Below, one piece after another: positions 1 through 8,051 of a stretch of 64,000 bases of DNA. Both the position numbers and the translations under genes were made by a program. The first letter of the stretch is position 1. Every line of letters starts with the position of its first letter. The DNA is from JAABVD01 sp965204545. Lineage in GTDB: Bacteria > Verrucomicrobiota > Verrucomicrobiia > Opitutales > UBA2995. Below the pieces are notes generated by a model that saw nothing but the letters and a program-made list of their open reading frames with translations, was not told the origin of the DNA and did no database searches. Location of the stretch: assembly GCA_965204545.1 (NCBI GenBank), contig CBDBFA010000003.1:3162001-3226000 (forward strand). The letters are read 5' to 3'.

Positions 1-2
1 CA

Positions 3-1376
3 GATCTGAGTCAAATGACCGAAGGAGAACTGGAATTTGTATCCGCGGAAAGGTCGGAAGATGTCCTGAGCGGGAGGATTGATTGGGAAAAACCCTTTAA
101 CCCTGAACACGGCATTTTCACTCTGAAAACGGGAGGTAAATTCAGGAATAGTGACCAGATTCGCGACGATATGGTTGACCTGTATGAAATGGATGAAACC
201 TTTCCTTATGCGCAGGTGCTTGAGGTGACTGATGCGGTCGTCTTGAACAAACCCAAGTATTTCGACGTGCAGCCCGAAATCGGCAAGGAACTGTTTCGCA
301 CCAATCCGGAGCTTTACGAGTTCGTGGAAGACGACTCGTTGGAGGACAGTAACGTGGCGGATTACGATGCTTCGGAAAATACCACGGCGGCGTATGTCAT
401 GGGCACTTATGAAACGGGTCCCCATACTGTTATCGCCGGTGTACGTTACGAACGCAATGAATGGGACAATGTGAACAAGATTGTGAGTTACCTGGATGAC
501 GTGCCCACTATAATTCCGGTTGAACATGGGAATTCTTATGCATTCTGGTTGCCCGGCATTCACGGTCGTCACGAACTCGGGGAGAACCTCATCTTACGTG
601 AAAGCTATAACCGCAGTTACGGGCGCCCAAGGCTCGAGGAACTTTCCCGTGGGCGCTGGGAGGATGACGATGGAAACATCGAGGACGGCAATCCCGACCT
701 GAAACCAGCCATTTCCGATAATTACGATGTCCAGCTCGAATACTATACGGATGAAGGAGGCCTGTTTTCGGTCGGGCTTTTCCGGAAAAATATTGAGGAC
801 TTTACCTTCACCCAAGTCTATGACTTTGACGAAATTGGTCCGGATGGAATTCCAATCCCGAGCGAAGGCGGAGACTTGGAATATGAGCGACCGGTCAATG
901 GCACTACTGCCACCAACCAAGGCATTGAGCTGATCGCCCGCCAGCAGCTCTATTTCCTGCCGGATCCTTGGAATGGATTGGCTTTGAGAGGAAGCGCCAC
1001 TTTTACCAGCAGTCAGGCCGATTACCCCAACCGCACCGACCGGACCGACCTCCCCTTGGAAGGCTTTTCCGACACGATTTACACCGCTACCATCGACTAC
1101 GCCTGGAGGGGATTCAGCGCACGGGTGGATTATACTTTCCGCTCCGATTACATTGAAGGTCTCGGAAGCGACATAGAAAGCGATGAATTCTTCGGCAATG
1201 TGAGGAGGGTTGATGCCGAAATTTCTTACCGCCTGCGGTCCGGAATCGATATTTTCGTCACCGGGACCAACATTACCGATGAGCCGCTGGTTTCCTATCA
1301 GGGCTATCCCCCCTTCGTGGAAGACACCAACCTCCCCGGTCCTAAATACACCTTCGGTGTCGAGTTTACTTTCTGA
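3..1376 (+). CDS. TonB-dependent receptor, C-terminal part (5' end outside window)
   Basis: This is the C-terminal part of an outer-membrane beta-barrel that imports ligands using TonB energy. The frame is open to the window edge, so the true start lies upstream; the first internal ATG is at 15. The translation has alternating aromatic and polar barrel strands and the receptor-type signature NPDLKPAISDNYDVQLEYY. It ends in GVEFTF, with the terminal Phe expected for BAM-inserted proteins. The plug domain and TonB box are not in the window. The next gene is convergent. A substrate cannot be read from the sequence; the sulfatases nearby suggest a glycan fragment, which is inference only. Confidence 0.9.
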   Translation, partial: DLSQMTEGELEFVSAERSEDVLSGRIDWEKPFNPEHGIFTLKTGGKFRNSDQIRDDMVDLYEMDETFPYAQVLEVTDAVVLNKPKYFDVQPEIGKELFRTNPELYEFVEDDSLEDSNVADYDASENTTAAYVMGTYETGPHTVIAGVRYERNEWDNVNKIVSYLDDVPTIIPVEHGNSYAFWLPGIHGRHELGENLILRESYNRSYGRPRLEELSRGRWEDDDGNIEDGNPDLKPAISDNYDVQLEYYTDEGGLFSVGLFRKNIEDFTFTQVYDFDEIGPDGIPIPSEGGDLEYERPVNGTTATNQGIELIARQQLYFLPDPWNGLALRGSATFTSSQADYPNRTDRTDLPLEGFSDTIYTATIDYAWRGFSARVDYTFRSDYIEGLGSDIESDEFFGNVRRVDAEISYRLRSGIDIFVTGTNITDEPLVSYQGYPPFVEDTNLPGPKYTFGVEFTF

Positions 1377-1451
1377 ACCGGCTGCATTTATCGACCCGGC
1401 TTCCGTTGTTGGAAGCTTTGAGGGTCAAAAACGGTGGAGAGACTTTCCGAA

Positions 1452-3782
1452 CTATGGTTCGGTGAGTTCCATCTCACCGTATCGGTTCATACCGGCCCCA
1501 CCGTTGGATCCGGCGTCGTAGGCAAATCCGTATACTTTCACCCCGTCCGGGCTGGTATAGAGGTTGCCCCGCACCCAGGAGCCGAGGATATCCTCTATTT
1601 CCAGCCTCGCCGGTTGCCAACCCCCACGGTCGTGCGTACTGAAAATGGAGCGGGTTTCTTCGTCTATGAAAAGGACGCGCACGGTTTGTTCATCGAGGAC
1701 TGCGTCGGCCCCGGCCTGTTGGGAATCCACCGCATCGGTCACAACCGGACGATCGCTTACCTTGACGGGCTCGGTTATCGTAGCGGATTTGTCAATTCGC
1801 CGTTCCCATAGATAGCCATCCGCCAAGCGATAAATTACGACCACGATTCCCGTTTCCGGCAAATAAACCAAGGGCAGGACCGCCCCGTATACGGCCCGCG
1901 AGGCCCCAGCGCCGGAGGCCAGAAACCGGGCTCCTGTAAGGGTTCCGTCCGCCGGCAATCTGCGGTACCAGAGGATGCCGTCAACGCGGTAGTAGGCGAG
2001 GTGGACGGTATCATCCGTTCCCACTACCGCATGAGGACCGGCTGCGGCCAACGCATCCTGGTCTATAATGACTTGGTTTCCCCAAACGCCTTCAGCGGAC
2101 CGGATATTGTAATGCAGGGTCTGGCCGACATAAAATGCGACCATGCTTCCGTCGGATCGAACGACCAGCGAGGCTGCTTGGGCCATCGAGTCCGCCTCGG
2201 CGGCCAACTCGTCGGTAATGGCCCAGGAATCCGGATGCGTCGGGTGATCCGAGGTGCGAAAGGCGTGGAGTCGGGCGGATTCGGTAACTTGGTGGAGAAT
2301 GTAAATCGTATCTCCTTCCTGGCGCGCATCCACCGCTTCCAGGTCGTTGGTTTCGGGCCGGTTGGCTGCATCCACTTCCCGCCAGGTCATCCCCATGTCC
2401 GTCGATTTGACCATCATGAACAGGTTATCCGTTTCAGTTGGTTCCATGATAAAATACAGGTCGCCGTTGGAGGCTTTCCATGGTCCGATCCGGCCCGGTG
2501 TTTCGACAAAGGTTCCCCCCAGGTGCCCGGGGGGGATGGTTAGCTGAAGTGTTGGATTTTCCTTTGAGTTCAAGGTTAGGCCGTCTGCCGCAACCATCCT
2601 TAACTCAAACCTGTCGCCTTCTTGGTTGATTATTGCTCCATCGGCAAAGCGCCGAACCACCAGGGCCCATTCAAACTCGCTGTGGCCCATTCCTCCTGAC
2701 CATGGCGGGGTCTGCCCGGATAATGAAATTCCCGCACCCGGCTGAAATGGGGTGGTGGAAGCCGTCAGCAGGTTTGTTGTGACTTCACCGTTTTTGAACC
2801 CGGGAGAGGAGACGATACTGATCGGTGGCGTCTTGGCTTCCCCTTCTATGGCGATATCCCGAAAATTTGCAACTCCGCCGGAGGGCAGGAAGAATCCAAT
2901 TTTCGAGGAAGGCGTCGAGGTTCCCATCTCAGTGGCAAACTCCAGGGTGTCATTCTCGAAGTTGATTTCGACCTCTTCGTTCTCCAAATCGATTTCCAGG
3001 CTTACCCATTGACCGGTCGAAATCGACGCATTCTCCTCCGCAACTACCGATTCGATGCCATTCAAAATTTGGCTCACGCGAATGGCTCCGGATGAGGCGT
3101 CGAGAAATACCTGAGAGAAATTTTGTGGATCAGTGTAGGCGAAAACGAAACCGGCCCCGGTTTCGTTTCCCGGGAACAATTGTATTTCCGCCGCAAACTC
3201 GGTCACTTCCCATGACGGGGAATGCACGACAATCAGCGGCTGCTCCCCCGCTTGCATCCGAAGCAACTTGTCCCCCTCATTCATTTGGCCCACAACTACC
3301 CCTGCCGTATTGCCTTGTTCGACCAACCACCCGGCAGGTGTCCCCCCCACCGGCATCTCTTCCAAATCGAGGTCAAGCTCCCTCGTGGGGTAGGGGAAAT
3401 CGTGAGCCTCCACATAGGCCCATTCGGCTTCATTCCGCCTGGCTTGAAGACGGAAGGGCATGCCGCCCAATTGCGGTCCGGTCTCCACTTCGAAGCGCAC
3501 CCGAAACGGTTGATCGGCGTAAATGGTCACGGTCTCATTTAGGCCGCCGGCCCAGCCATGATCAGCATTCAATGGGGCATCAAAGCCGGTGCGCACCCGG
3601 AATGCGGTTTGACCGCTCAATTCCGAGGCGGTTTGACCGCTCACGCAAACGCCGGCCAGGGACAGCCAGACTAGAACCACGGCTATAGCCAGAACGGCGC
3701 GTGAGAAATATCGTGTCCTGGTCAGGGGGCAATATTGGGATCGGAAGGAATTGGCATTTCTTGAATCCATAACCTGAAGCAT
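1452..3782 (-). CDS. Secreted BNR/sialidase-like repeat protein
   Basis: A 776-residue exported protein. The N-terminus has a basic stretch and a hydrophobic helix (about residues 28-50, AVLAIAVVLVWLSLAGVCVSG), typical of a signal peptide; a start at the second Met (residue 6) is equally possible. The middle (about 170-315) looks like a LamG/concanavalin-type beta-sandwich. The C-terminal half has recurring propeller-like strands such as STDMGMTWREVD and STHDRGGWQPARL, resembling BNR/Asp-box repeats of sialidase-like folds. No sialidase catalytic arginine triad could be assigned, so it may bind or cleave a polysaccharide. It is convergent with the TonB receptor. A short internal duplication (SGQTASELSGQTA) follows the signal peptide. 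Confidence 0.7.
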   Translation of the reverse strand: MLQVMDSRNANSFRSQYCPLTRTRYFSRAVLAIAVVLVWLSLAGVCVSGQTASELSGQTAFRVRTGFDAPLNADHGWAGGLNETVTIYADQPFRVRFEVETGPQLGGMPFRLQARRNEAEWAYVEAHDFPYPTRELDLDLEEMPVGGTPAGWLVEQGNTAGVVVGQMNEGDKLLRMQAGEQPLIVVHSPSWEVTEFAAEIQLFPGNETGAGFVFAYTDPQNFSQVFLDASSGAIRVSQILNGIESVVAEENASISTGQWVSLEIDLENEEVEINFENDTLEFATEMGTSTPSSKIGFFLPSGGVANFRDIAIEGEAKTPPISIVSSPGFKNGEVTTNLLTASTTPFQPGAGISLSGQTPPWSGGMGHSEFEWALVVRRFADGAIINQEGDRFELRMVAADGLTLNSKENPTLQLTIPPGHLGGTFVETPGRIGPWKASNGDLYFIMEPTETDNLFMMVKSTDMGMTWREVDAANRPETNDLEAVDARQEGDTIYILHQVTESARLHAFRTSDHPTHPDSWAITDELAAEADSMAQAASLVVRSDGSMVAFYVGQTLHYNIRSAEGVWGNQVIIDQDALAAAGPHAVVGTDDTVHLAYYRVDGILWYRRLPADGTLTGARFLASGAGASRAVYGAVLPLVYLPETGIVVVIYRLADGYLWERRIDKSATITEPVKVSDRPVVTDAVDSQQAGADAVLDEQTVRVLFIDEETRSIFSTHDRGGWQPARLEIEDILGSWVRGNLYTSPDGVKVYGFAYDAGSNGGAGMNRYGEMELTEP

Positions 3783-3832
3783 GCCCCGGATTCACTACAC
3801 TCAGCAATACTTGCGTATTACAAAATCGTTAT

Positions 3833-3863
3833 AAAAGGGACAGGCTAATAATTATGTTGACAT
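3833..3863 (+). repeat. Sequence before the transposase resembling one arm of the hairpin family
   Basis: The 31 bases begin AAAAGGGACAGG and end TATGTTGACAT. The arms of the hairpin family at 13416, 37515 and 61746 begin AAAAGGGGTCA and end ATGTTAACAT or similar. Length and both ends match but the middle diverges. No opposite arm was found downstream of the transposase. Kinship is suggestive only. Confidence 0.3.
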
Positions 3864-3892
3864 GGGATTAGGAATGGGGAGAGTGGGGGGGT

Positions 3893-4861
3893 ATGAGAAC
3901 GTCCAGGTTGAAGGTGAAGGGGCAGAGTGCGGTTTATCACTGCGTGACCCGCGTGGTGGGTGGCGCGATGCTGTTGGATAATCGGGCCAAGGAAGTGTTG
4001 CGCAAGCAGATGTGGTACATGGCCCGGTTTTGCGGGGTGGAAATCCTAACCTATTGCATCATGACCAATCACTTCCACGTCCTGGTGCGGGTGCCGGAAA
4101 AACAGCAGGTCGATGACGGGGAATTATTGGCACGGTTTTCCGAATTGTACGGGCGGCAGAAGGGGCGCGTGGAAACCTTTGAAGGAATCCTTAAAAAGGG
4201 AGGGGAGCAAGCGGAGGCGGAGCGGGAGAGGCTCCTGGCGAGAATGGGAGATATATCGTTGTATATGAAGGAGTTGAAGCAACGCTTCAGCATCTGGTAT
4301 AACCGAACTCACCAGCGTTACGGGACCTTGTGGGCGGAGCGGTTCAAGAGTGTGTTGATCGAGGATACGGCGAGTTGTTTGGGCGCGGTGGCCGCTTACA
4401 TTGACTTGAACCCGGTGCGGGCGGGCTTGGTGGAGGATCCCAAAGACTATCGTTACTGTGGCTACTCCGAGGCGGTGGCTGGGAACCTCGAAGCGCGAGG
4501 AGGGCTGTGTCGGGCTCTTGCCATGAAGACGGGGAAGGCCGCATTGTCAGAGTATCGCAAGATTCTGTTCCTAATGGGATCGACGACATCGCGGGAAGGC
4601 CAGAAAGCGATGGACCGCGAAGCGGTCAGGAAAGTGGTGGAAGCGGATGGAACCCTGCCGTTAGGGCAGGTGTTGAGGCTGCGGGTACGCTATTTCACCG
4701 ATGGCATGGTTCTCGGCTCGAAGGATTACGTGAACGGGATATTCGAAACGCATCGCGGGCTATTCGGGAAACGGCGTAAATCGGGGGCGCGGCCCATGCT
4801 GGGCCTGAAGGATTCGGGGTTGATGGTGATGCGCGATTTGAGAAAAGGCATTTTTTCCTGA
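3893..4861 (+). CDS. REP-associated tyrosine transposase (RAYT, Y1/HUH family)
   Basis: A 322-residue single-strand DNA transposase-like protein of the IS200/Y1 superfamily, in the branch that processes palindromic repeats rather than a classical insertion sequence. The HUH metal site is visible as TNHFHVLVRV (His60, His62). The conserved AAYIDLNPVRAGL block follows, with Tyr169 the likely nucleophile. A charged insertion at about residues 90-130 is common in the long form of the family. The start has a purine-rich GGAGAG upstream. The gene has no inverted-repeat ends, passenger genes or target duplication that I can see. It is a candidate to mobilise the hairpin family in this window. Confidence 0.9.
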   Translation: MRTSRLKVKGQSAVYHCVTRVVGGAMLLDNRAKEVLRKQMWYMARFCGVEILTYCIMTNHFHVLVRVPEKQQVDDGELLARFSELYGRQKGRVETFEGILKKGGEQAEAERERLLARMGDISLYMKELKQRFSIWYNRTHQRYGTLWAERFKSVLIEDTASCLGAVAAYIDLNPVRAGLVEDPKDYRYCGYSEAVAGNLEARGGLCRALAMKTGKAALSEYRKILFLMGSTTSREGQKAMDREAVRKVVEADGTLPLGQVLRLRVRYFTDGMVLGSKDYVNGIFETHRGLFGKRRKSGARPMLGLKDSGLMVMRDLRKGIFS

Positions 4862-4941
4862 ATTCCCAACCGGGCACAATTGAAAAAAGGAAGATGGGAT
4901 ACTTGATGGGTTCAATCACTGCCGCCGGGTAAAAATAAATA

Positions 4942-4970
4942 TTGACTAGGGTCATGACTAGGATCATATT
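4942..4970 (+). promoter_or_regulatory. Promoter and tandem palindromic operator of the toxin-antitoxin operon
   Basis: TTGACT (4942-4947) and CATATT (4965-4970) are separated by exactly 17 bases, a plausible -35/-10 pair. Between and across them lie two tandem 12-mers, TGACTAGGGTCA (4943-4954) and TGACTAGGATCA (4955-4966). The first is a perfect TGAC-N4-GTCA palindrome and the second has one mismatch. This placement fits autorepression by the antitoxin. Transcription would start about at the A of the antitoxin ATG (4977), so the mRNA may be leaderless. Confidence 0.6.
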
Positions 4971-4976
4971 CGTAAG

Positions 4977-5204
4977 ATGAAAGTTTCAAAGTCGAAATTG
5001 AAAGCCAAGATGCTGTCGGTTTTTCGCCAAATTGAGCGAACGGGGGAGGAGGTCATTGTGACTGATCATGGCAGGCCCACCTTGAGGATATCGAGGTTGC
5101 CCCAAAGGGAATCCGTGGAAAGCGTGTTTGGGAAACACCGCCGTGCCGTCATTTATGGAGAGGATATAATGAAACCCACTACTGAAGAATGGCCCGAAAT
5201 TTGA
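4977..5204 (+). CDS. Phd/YefM-like antitoxin of a type II TA pair
   Basis: A 75-residue protein whose first 45 residues match the Phd/YefM DNA-binding fold: an N-terminal basic strand (MKVSKSKLKAKMLSVFRQI), then the EEVIVTDHGRPTLRISRL segment typical of this family. The C-terminal tail, about residues 50-75, would wrap the toxin. It lies 4 bases upstream of the PIN-domain toxin, the usual antitoxin-toxin order. No Shine-Dalgarno is visible, in keeping with a leaderless transcript. It should repress its own operon through the tandem palindromes just upstream. Confidence 0.85.
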   Translation: MKVSKSKLKAKMLSVFRQIERTGEEVIVTDHGRPTLRISRLPQRESVESVFGKHRRAVIYGEDIMKPTTEEWPEI

Positions 5205-5208
5205 GTTA

Positions 5209-5598
5209 ATGATTGTTTTGGATACTCATGCCTTGCTTTGGTGGACGCTCGATCCCGAAAAGTTATCGAATAAAGCGGCTTCCATTTGTGGGGAGATCGA
5301 GCAACAGGGAGCCTATCTTTCCTCCATTTCCATTTGGGAATTGGGTATAAAAATGCGGAACGGAAAATTGGATCTTGGCATGTCTATTGGCGATTATGCT
5401 GAAAGGTTGAAGCGTCTTGGGTGCTTGGAAATCGTACCCATAGACGAATGGGTGTGGATTCGGAGCCTCGAGTTGGATTGGAGTCATCGGGACCCAGCAG
5501 ACCGCGTTATTGTGGCAACTGGCCTGATGCTTGGATTACCACTACTGACAAAAGATGGTGTTATCGGCTTATCGAGGCAGATTCAATGCATCTGGTAA
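5209..5598 (+). CDS. VapC-like PIN-domain toxin ribonuclease
   Basis: A 129-residue PIN-domain protein, the toxin partner of the preceding antitoxin. PIN nucleases cleave RNA (often tRNA or rRNA) with Mg2+ held by acidic residues. Visible candidates are Asp5 (VLDTHALLWW), Glu44 (SIWELGIK), Asp95 and Asp98 (SHRDPADRVIVATG). The length is normal for the family and all key acids are present, so it should be active. The subfamily is the one with an LDTHALLWW start, usually paired with Phd-type antitoxins. The downstream gene is convergent. Confidence 0.9.
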   Translation: MIVLDTHALLWWTLDPEKLSNKAASICGEIEQQGAYLSSISIWELGIKMRNGKLDLGMSIGDYAERLKRLGCLEIVPIDEWVWIRSLELDWSHRDPADRVIVATGLMLGLPLLTKDGVIGLSRQIQCIW

Positions 5599-5646
5599 TT
5601 CCATTTGGCCATGGGAGGTCAAAAAACAAACAGGGTCGGCTTTGGA

Positions 5647-7677
5647 TTACAGCCTCCTTACCCGAAGGTTTCTCAATTGCATCGTTCCTTCTCCTCCAGG
5701 ACGCACGAGGATAATCGTCCCGGCGGTCCGGGCGTATTTCTTGTGGGTATCGCTAACGACCCGGTTATTGATCCAGAGTTGATGCCTGTCGCCGTGCACG
5801 CGGATGCGATACCGGTTCCAATCTCCGGATTTGAAGTGACTGTAGGCGGCTTCACTCGATTCCTCTTTCGGGGAGGAAAGGCTATGGCCATAGGAGCCTC
5901 GATAAAGGATCTTGAAGGGTCTATCGGCAGTTGACTTGATTTCACCTTCCAGCTCGAAGTCTTTGTATTTCGCTTTGGTGGACAGACGAAAGGACCTGGG
6001 GCCCGATAGACGGAATCCGTCCGTTTTCTGCTCCAAGCCGGTGATTTTGGATGGCGTGACCCATGCATCCAAGTGTTGGAGGGCTTCCCATTTGGACCCG
6101 TCGCGCAGTTCGACCAACTGTTTCCTTAGAGAGGTTTTGACAGAGGCAAATTCCGGATCCTGGGCCAGGTTGCGCCATTCCAAGGGATCGGCTTTCATGT
6201 CGTAGAGTTCCTCTTCTCCGTCAGCTGTCAGGGTATAGCGCCAGCCCTTCCCCCGAACGGAAAAGTGAGGGTAATGGGATCCTCCAAATTTGCGGTGCAA
6301 GGAATGGTCCTTGCCGGGGAGGGCGGTAATGGCAACATCGGGGCCGTCCCAGGTCCCATTTTCCGGATCCTGTAACAAAGGCGCCAAGCTGTGACCCTCC
6401 AGCTCATAACCGTTGCCATTCGCGTTCGGGTTTTCCGGGAGATGGCAAAGGTCGACAAAGGTCGGATAGATATCGATCAGGGATACCGGTTGATCGCAGA
6501 CAACCCCTTCCGGAGTTCCATCCACTCCGGTCACGATCAGGGGCACCCGAGTGGAGGGTTCCCAGAGGCTTTGCTTGTACAAGAAGTTCTTTTCTCCTAC
6601 GTGGAAACCGTGGTCGCTGGTAAGGAAGATGATGGTGTTGTCCCTGGCGGGGCTCGCCTCGACCGCGTCGAGGACCTTACCCACCTGGTCGTCCACAAAT
6701 GAGACGCATGCCATGTAAGCCTGCAACCAATGCCGCAGGAGATCTTTCCCCTCGTGCCGGGCCAACATATGGTAGCGGCGAAATCCATACAGTTTTTGAT
6801 CTTTCAGGGCGGCGGCCACGTCTTCCAGGTCATTGGGGTCCACCTCCGGCAATTCAATCGAATCGAGTGGGAAACGGTCAAAATACTCCTTGGGCGCATA
6901 GAGTGGGGTATGGGTCCGGACAAACCCGGTAAACAGGGCAAAAGGCGCGTCGTGATTGCGTTGCAGGATTCCTTTGGACCATTCTGCCGTCAACTCGTCG
7001 GGCATTGGGTCTCGGTCCCTATCGCTCTGGTAACGCCAGGGTTTTCTGTAGAGGATCCATCCCTTGTATCCGGGAATGTCATTGGCGGGATCTGCCGGCC
7101 AATGGGGAATATTGGAAAGGGGACCGAATACGTGTTCCCATTCGTAGTCCATGTCGGCGTCGGGCCCTTCCAGAAGGTAGCGTTGATCGGGGTGGGGGAG
7201 AGAATATCCCCTTTGGGTTTCCTCGCGTCCGTTCCAGGGCCAGGGGCCGAAATCTCCAAAGTGGCCGTATTCATCGAATTGCCCCTCCCCCTGGTTGCCG
7301 TGAAAGATCTTTCCCGTTCCATAGACCGAATAACCGTGATTGCGAAGGTGACGGGTTAGAGACACACTCTCCTTCAATATCCCGTTTTGCCTCCAGTCCT
7401 CGAACCAATACAGGCTTGTGGTCTGGGGATAGAGTCCGAAGAGCATGCTGGAGCGGGAAGGCGCGCAAAGGGGATCATTGTTATGGGCGTTGGTAAAGGT
7501 GACACCCCGTTCTTTCAGGCGATCGATATTCGGGGTCGGAACCAACGGTTTCCCAATGGGCTGGTAAGGCATGTCGTTTAGGTCATCGACGATGATGAAG
7601 ACGACGTTGGGACGCTCTTCCGCCATACAAGAGGAGAAAAAGGCGAAAAGAAGGAAAAGGGCAAACAAAGTGCGCAT
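5647..7677 (-). CDS. Sulfatase with C-terminal DUF1080-like domain
   Basis: A type I sulfatase of the alkaline phosphatase superfamily that hydrolyses sulfate esters, probably on a glycan. I start it at the Met of MRTLFALFLLFAFFSS (an export signal; FSSC may be a lipobox); the frame opens 63 bases earlier without a better start. PNVVFIIVDDLN gives the metal-binding Asp pair and LCAPSRSSMLFG the CxPSR motif whose Cys71 is matured to formylglycine. TSDHGFHVGEKN supplies further metal ligands. The sequence style is closest to iduronate-2-sulfatase-like members. The last 120 or so residues form a separate beta-sandwich resembling DUF1080/3-keto-disaccharide hydrolase domains (DFELEGEIKS, GDWNRYRIRVHGDRHQLWIN), perhaps a sugar-binding module. 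Confidence 0.9.
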   Translation of the reverse strand: MRTLFALFLLFAFFSSCMAEERPNVVFIIVDDLNDMPYQPIGKPLVPTPNIDRLKERGVTFTNAHNNDPLCAPSRSSMLFGLYPQTTSLYWFEDWRQNGILKESVSLTRHLRNHGYSVYGTGKIFHGNQGEGQFDEYGHFGDFGPWPWNGREETQRGYSLPHPDQRYLLEGPDADMDYEWEHVFGPLSNIPHWPADPANDIPGYKGWILYRKPWRYQSDRDRDPMPDELTAEWSKGILQRNHDAPFALFTGFVRTHTPLYAPKEYFDRFPLDSIELPEVDPNDLEDVAAALKDQKLYGFRRYHMLARHEGKDLLRHWLQAYMACVSFVDDQVGKVLDAVEASPARDNTIIFLTSDHGFHVGEKNFLYKQSLWEPSTRVPLIVTGVDGTPEGVVCDQPVSLIDIYPTFVDLCHLPENPNANGNGYELEGHSLAPLLQDPENGTWDGPDVAITALPGKDHSLHRKFGGSHYPHFSVRGKGWRYTLTADGEEELYDMKADPLEWRNLAQDPEFASVKTSLRKQLVELRDGSKWEALQHLDAWVTPSKITGLEQKTDGFRLSGPRSFRLSTKAKYKDFELEGEIKSTADRPFKILYRGSYGHSLSSPKEESSEAAYSHFKSGDWNRYRIRVHGDRHQLWINNRVVSDTHKKYARTAGTIILVRPGGEGTMQLRNLRVRRL

Positions 7678-8051
7678 CAGTTCAAGGGTTTTACAAATAA
7701 TTCGGCCCGCCAAAGTCAGCATAGGCGCCGTTGGCGCCAATTAGGAATGAGGAATGAGGAATTGGAAGAAGAATAACCGCAGAGGACGTGGAAAGCGTGG
7801 TTGTTGGGGGGCGTTCCTCCAGAAAATGCATCTAGGAATAAATTATGGCTTCTTTTTATTCCTCAATGCATAAAATGCAACCATATGTCCTGAACCGAAA
7901 ATTCTCTCGGCATCCTCCATTCCTGCTTGGCAGTCTTTTGGACCGATGAAAATATGTTGCCAAAAGGGCTGGGATTTCCCTCAATAAACCCTCACCACAA
8001 CCTTTGGGTGTTTTGGCCCAATAAGTTTTCCCCTCCGGAATAATCGAACTC
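7678..8051. other. Intergenic gap with formulaic repeat modules
   Basis: No gene is seen between these divergent genes. The gap contains the short hairpin GGCGCC-GTT-GGCGCC (7724-7738), directly followed by the AATTAGGAATGAGG-type module (7739-7765), the same pairing seen at 24172, 24681, 34797, 40425 and 48737. Promoters for both genes should lie here but none stands out. Confidence 0.6.
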
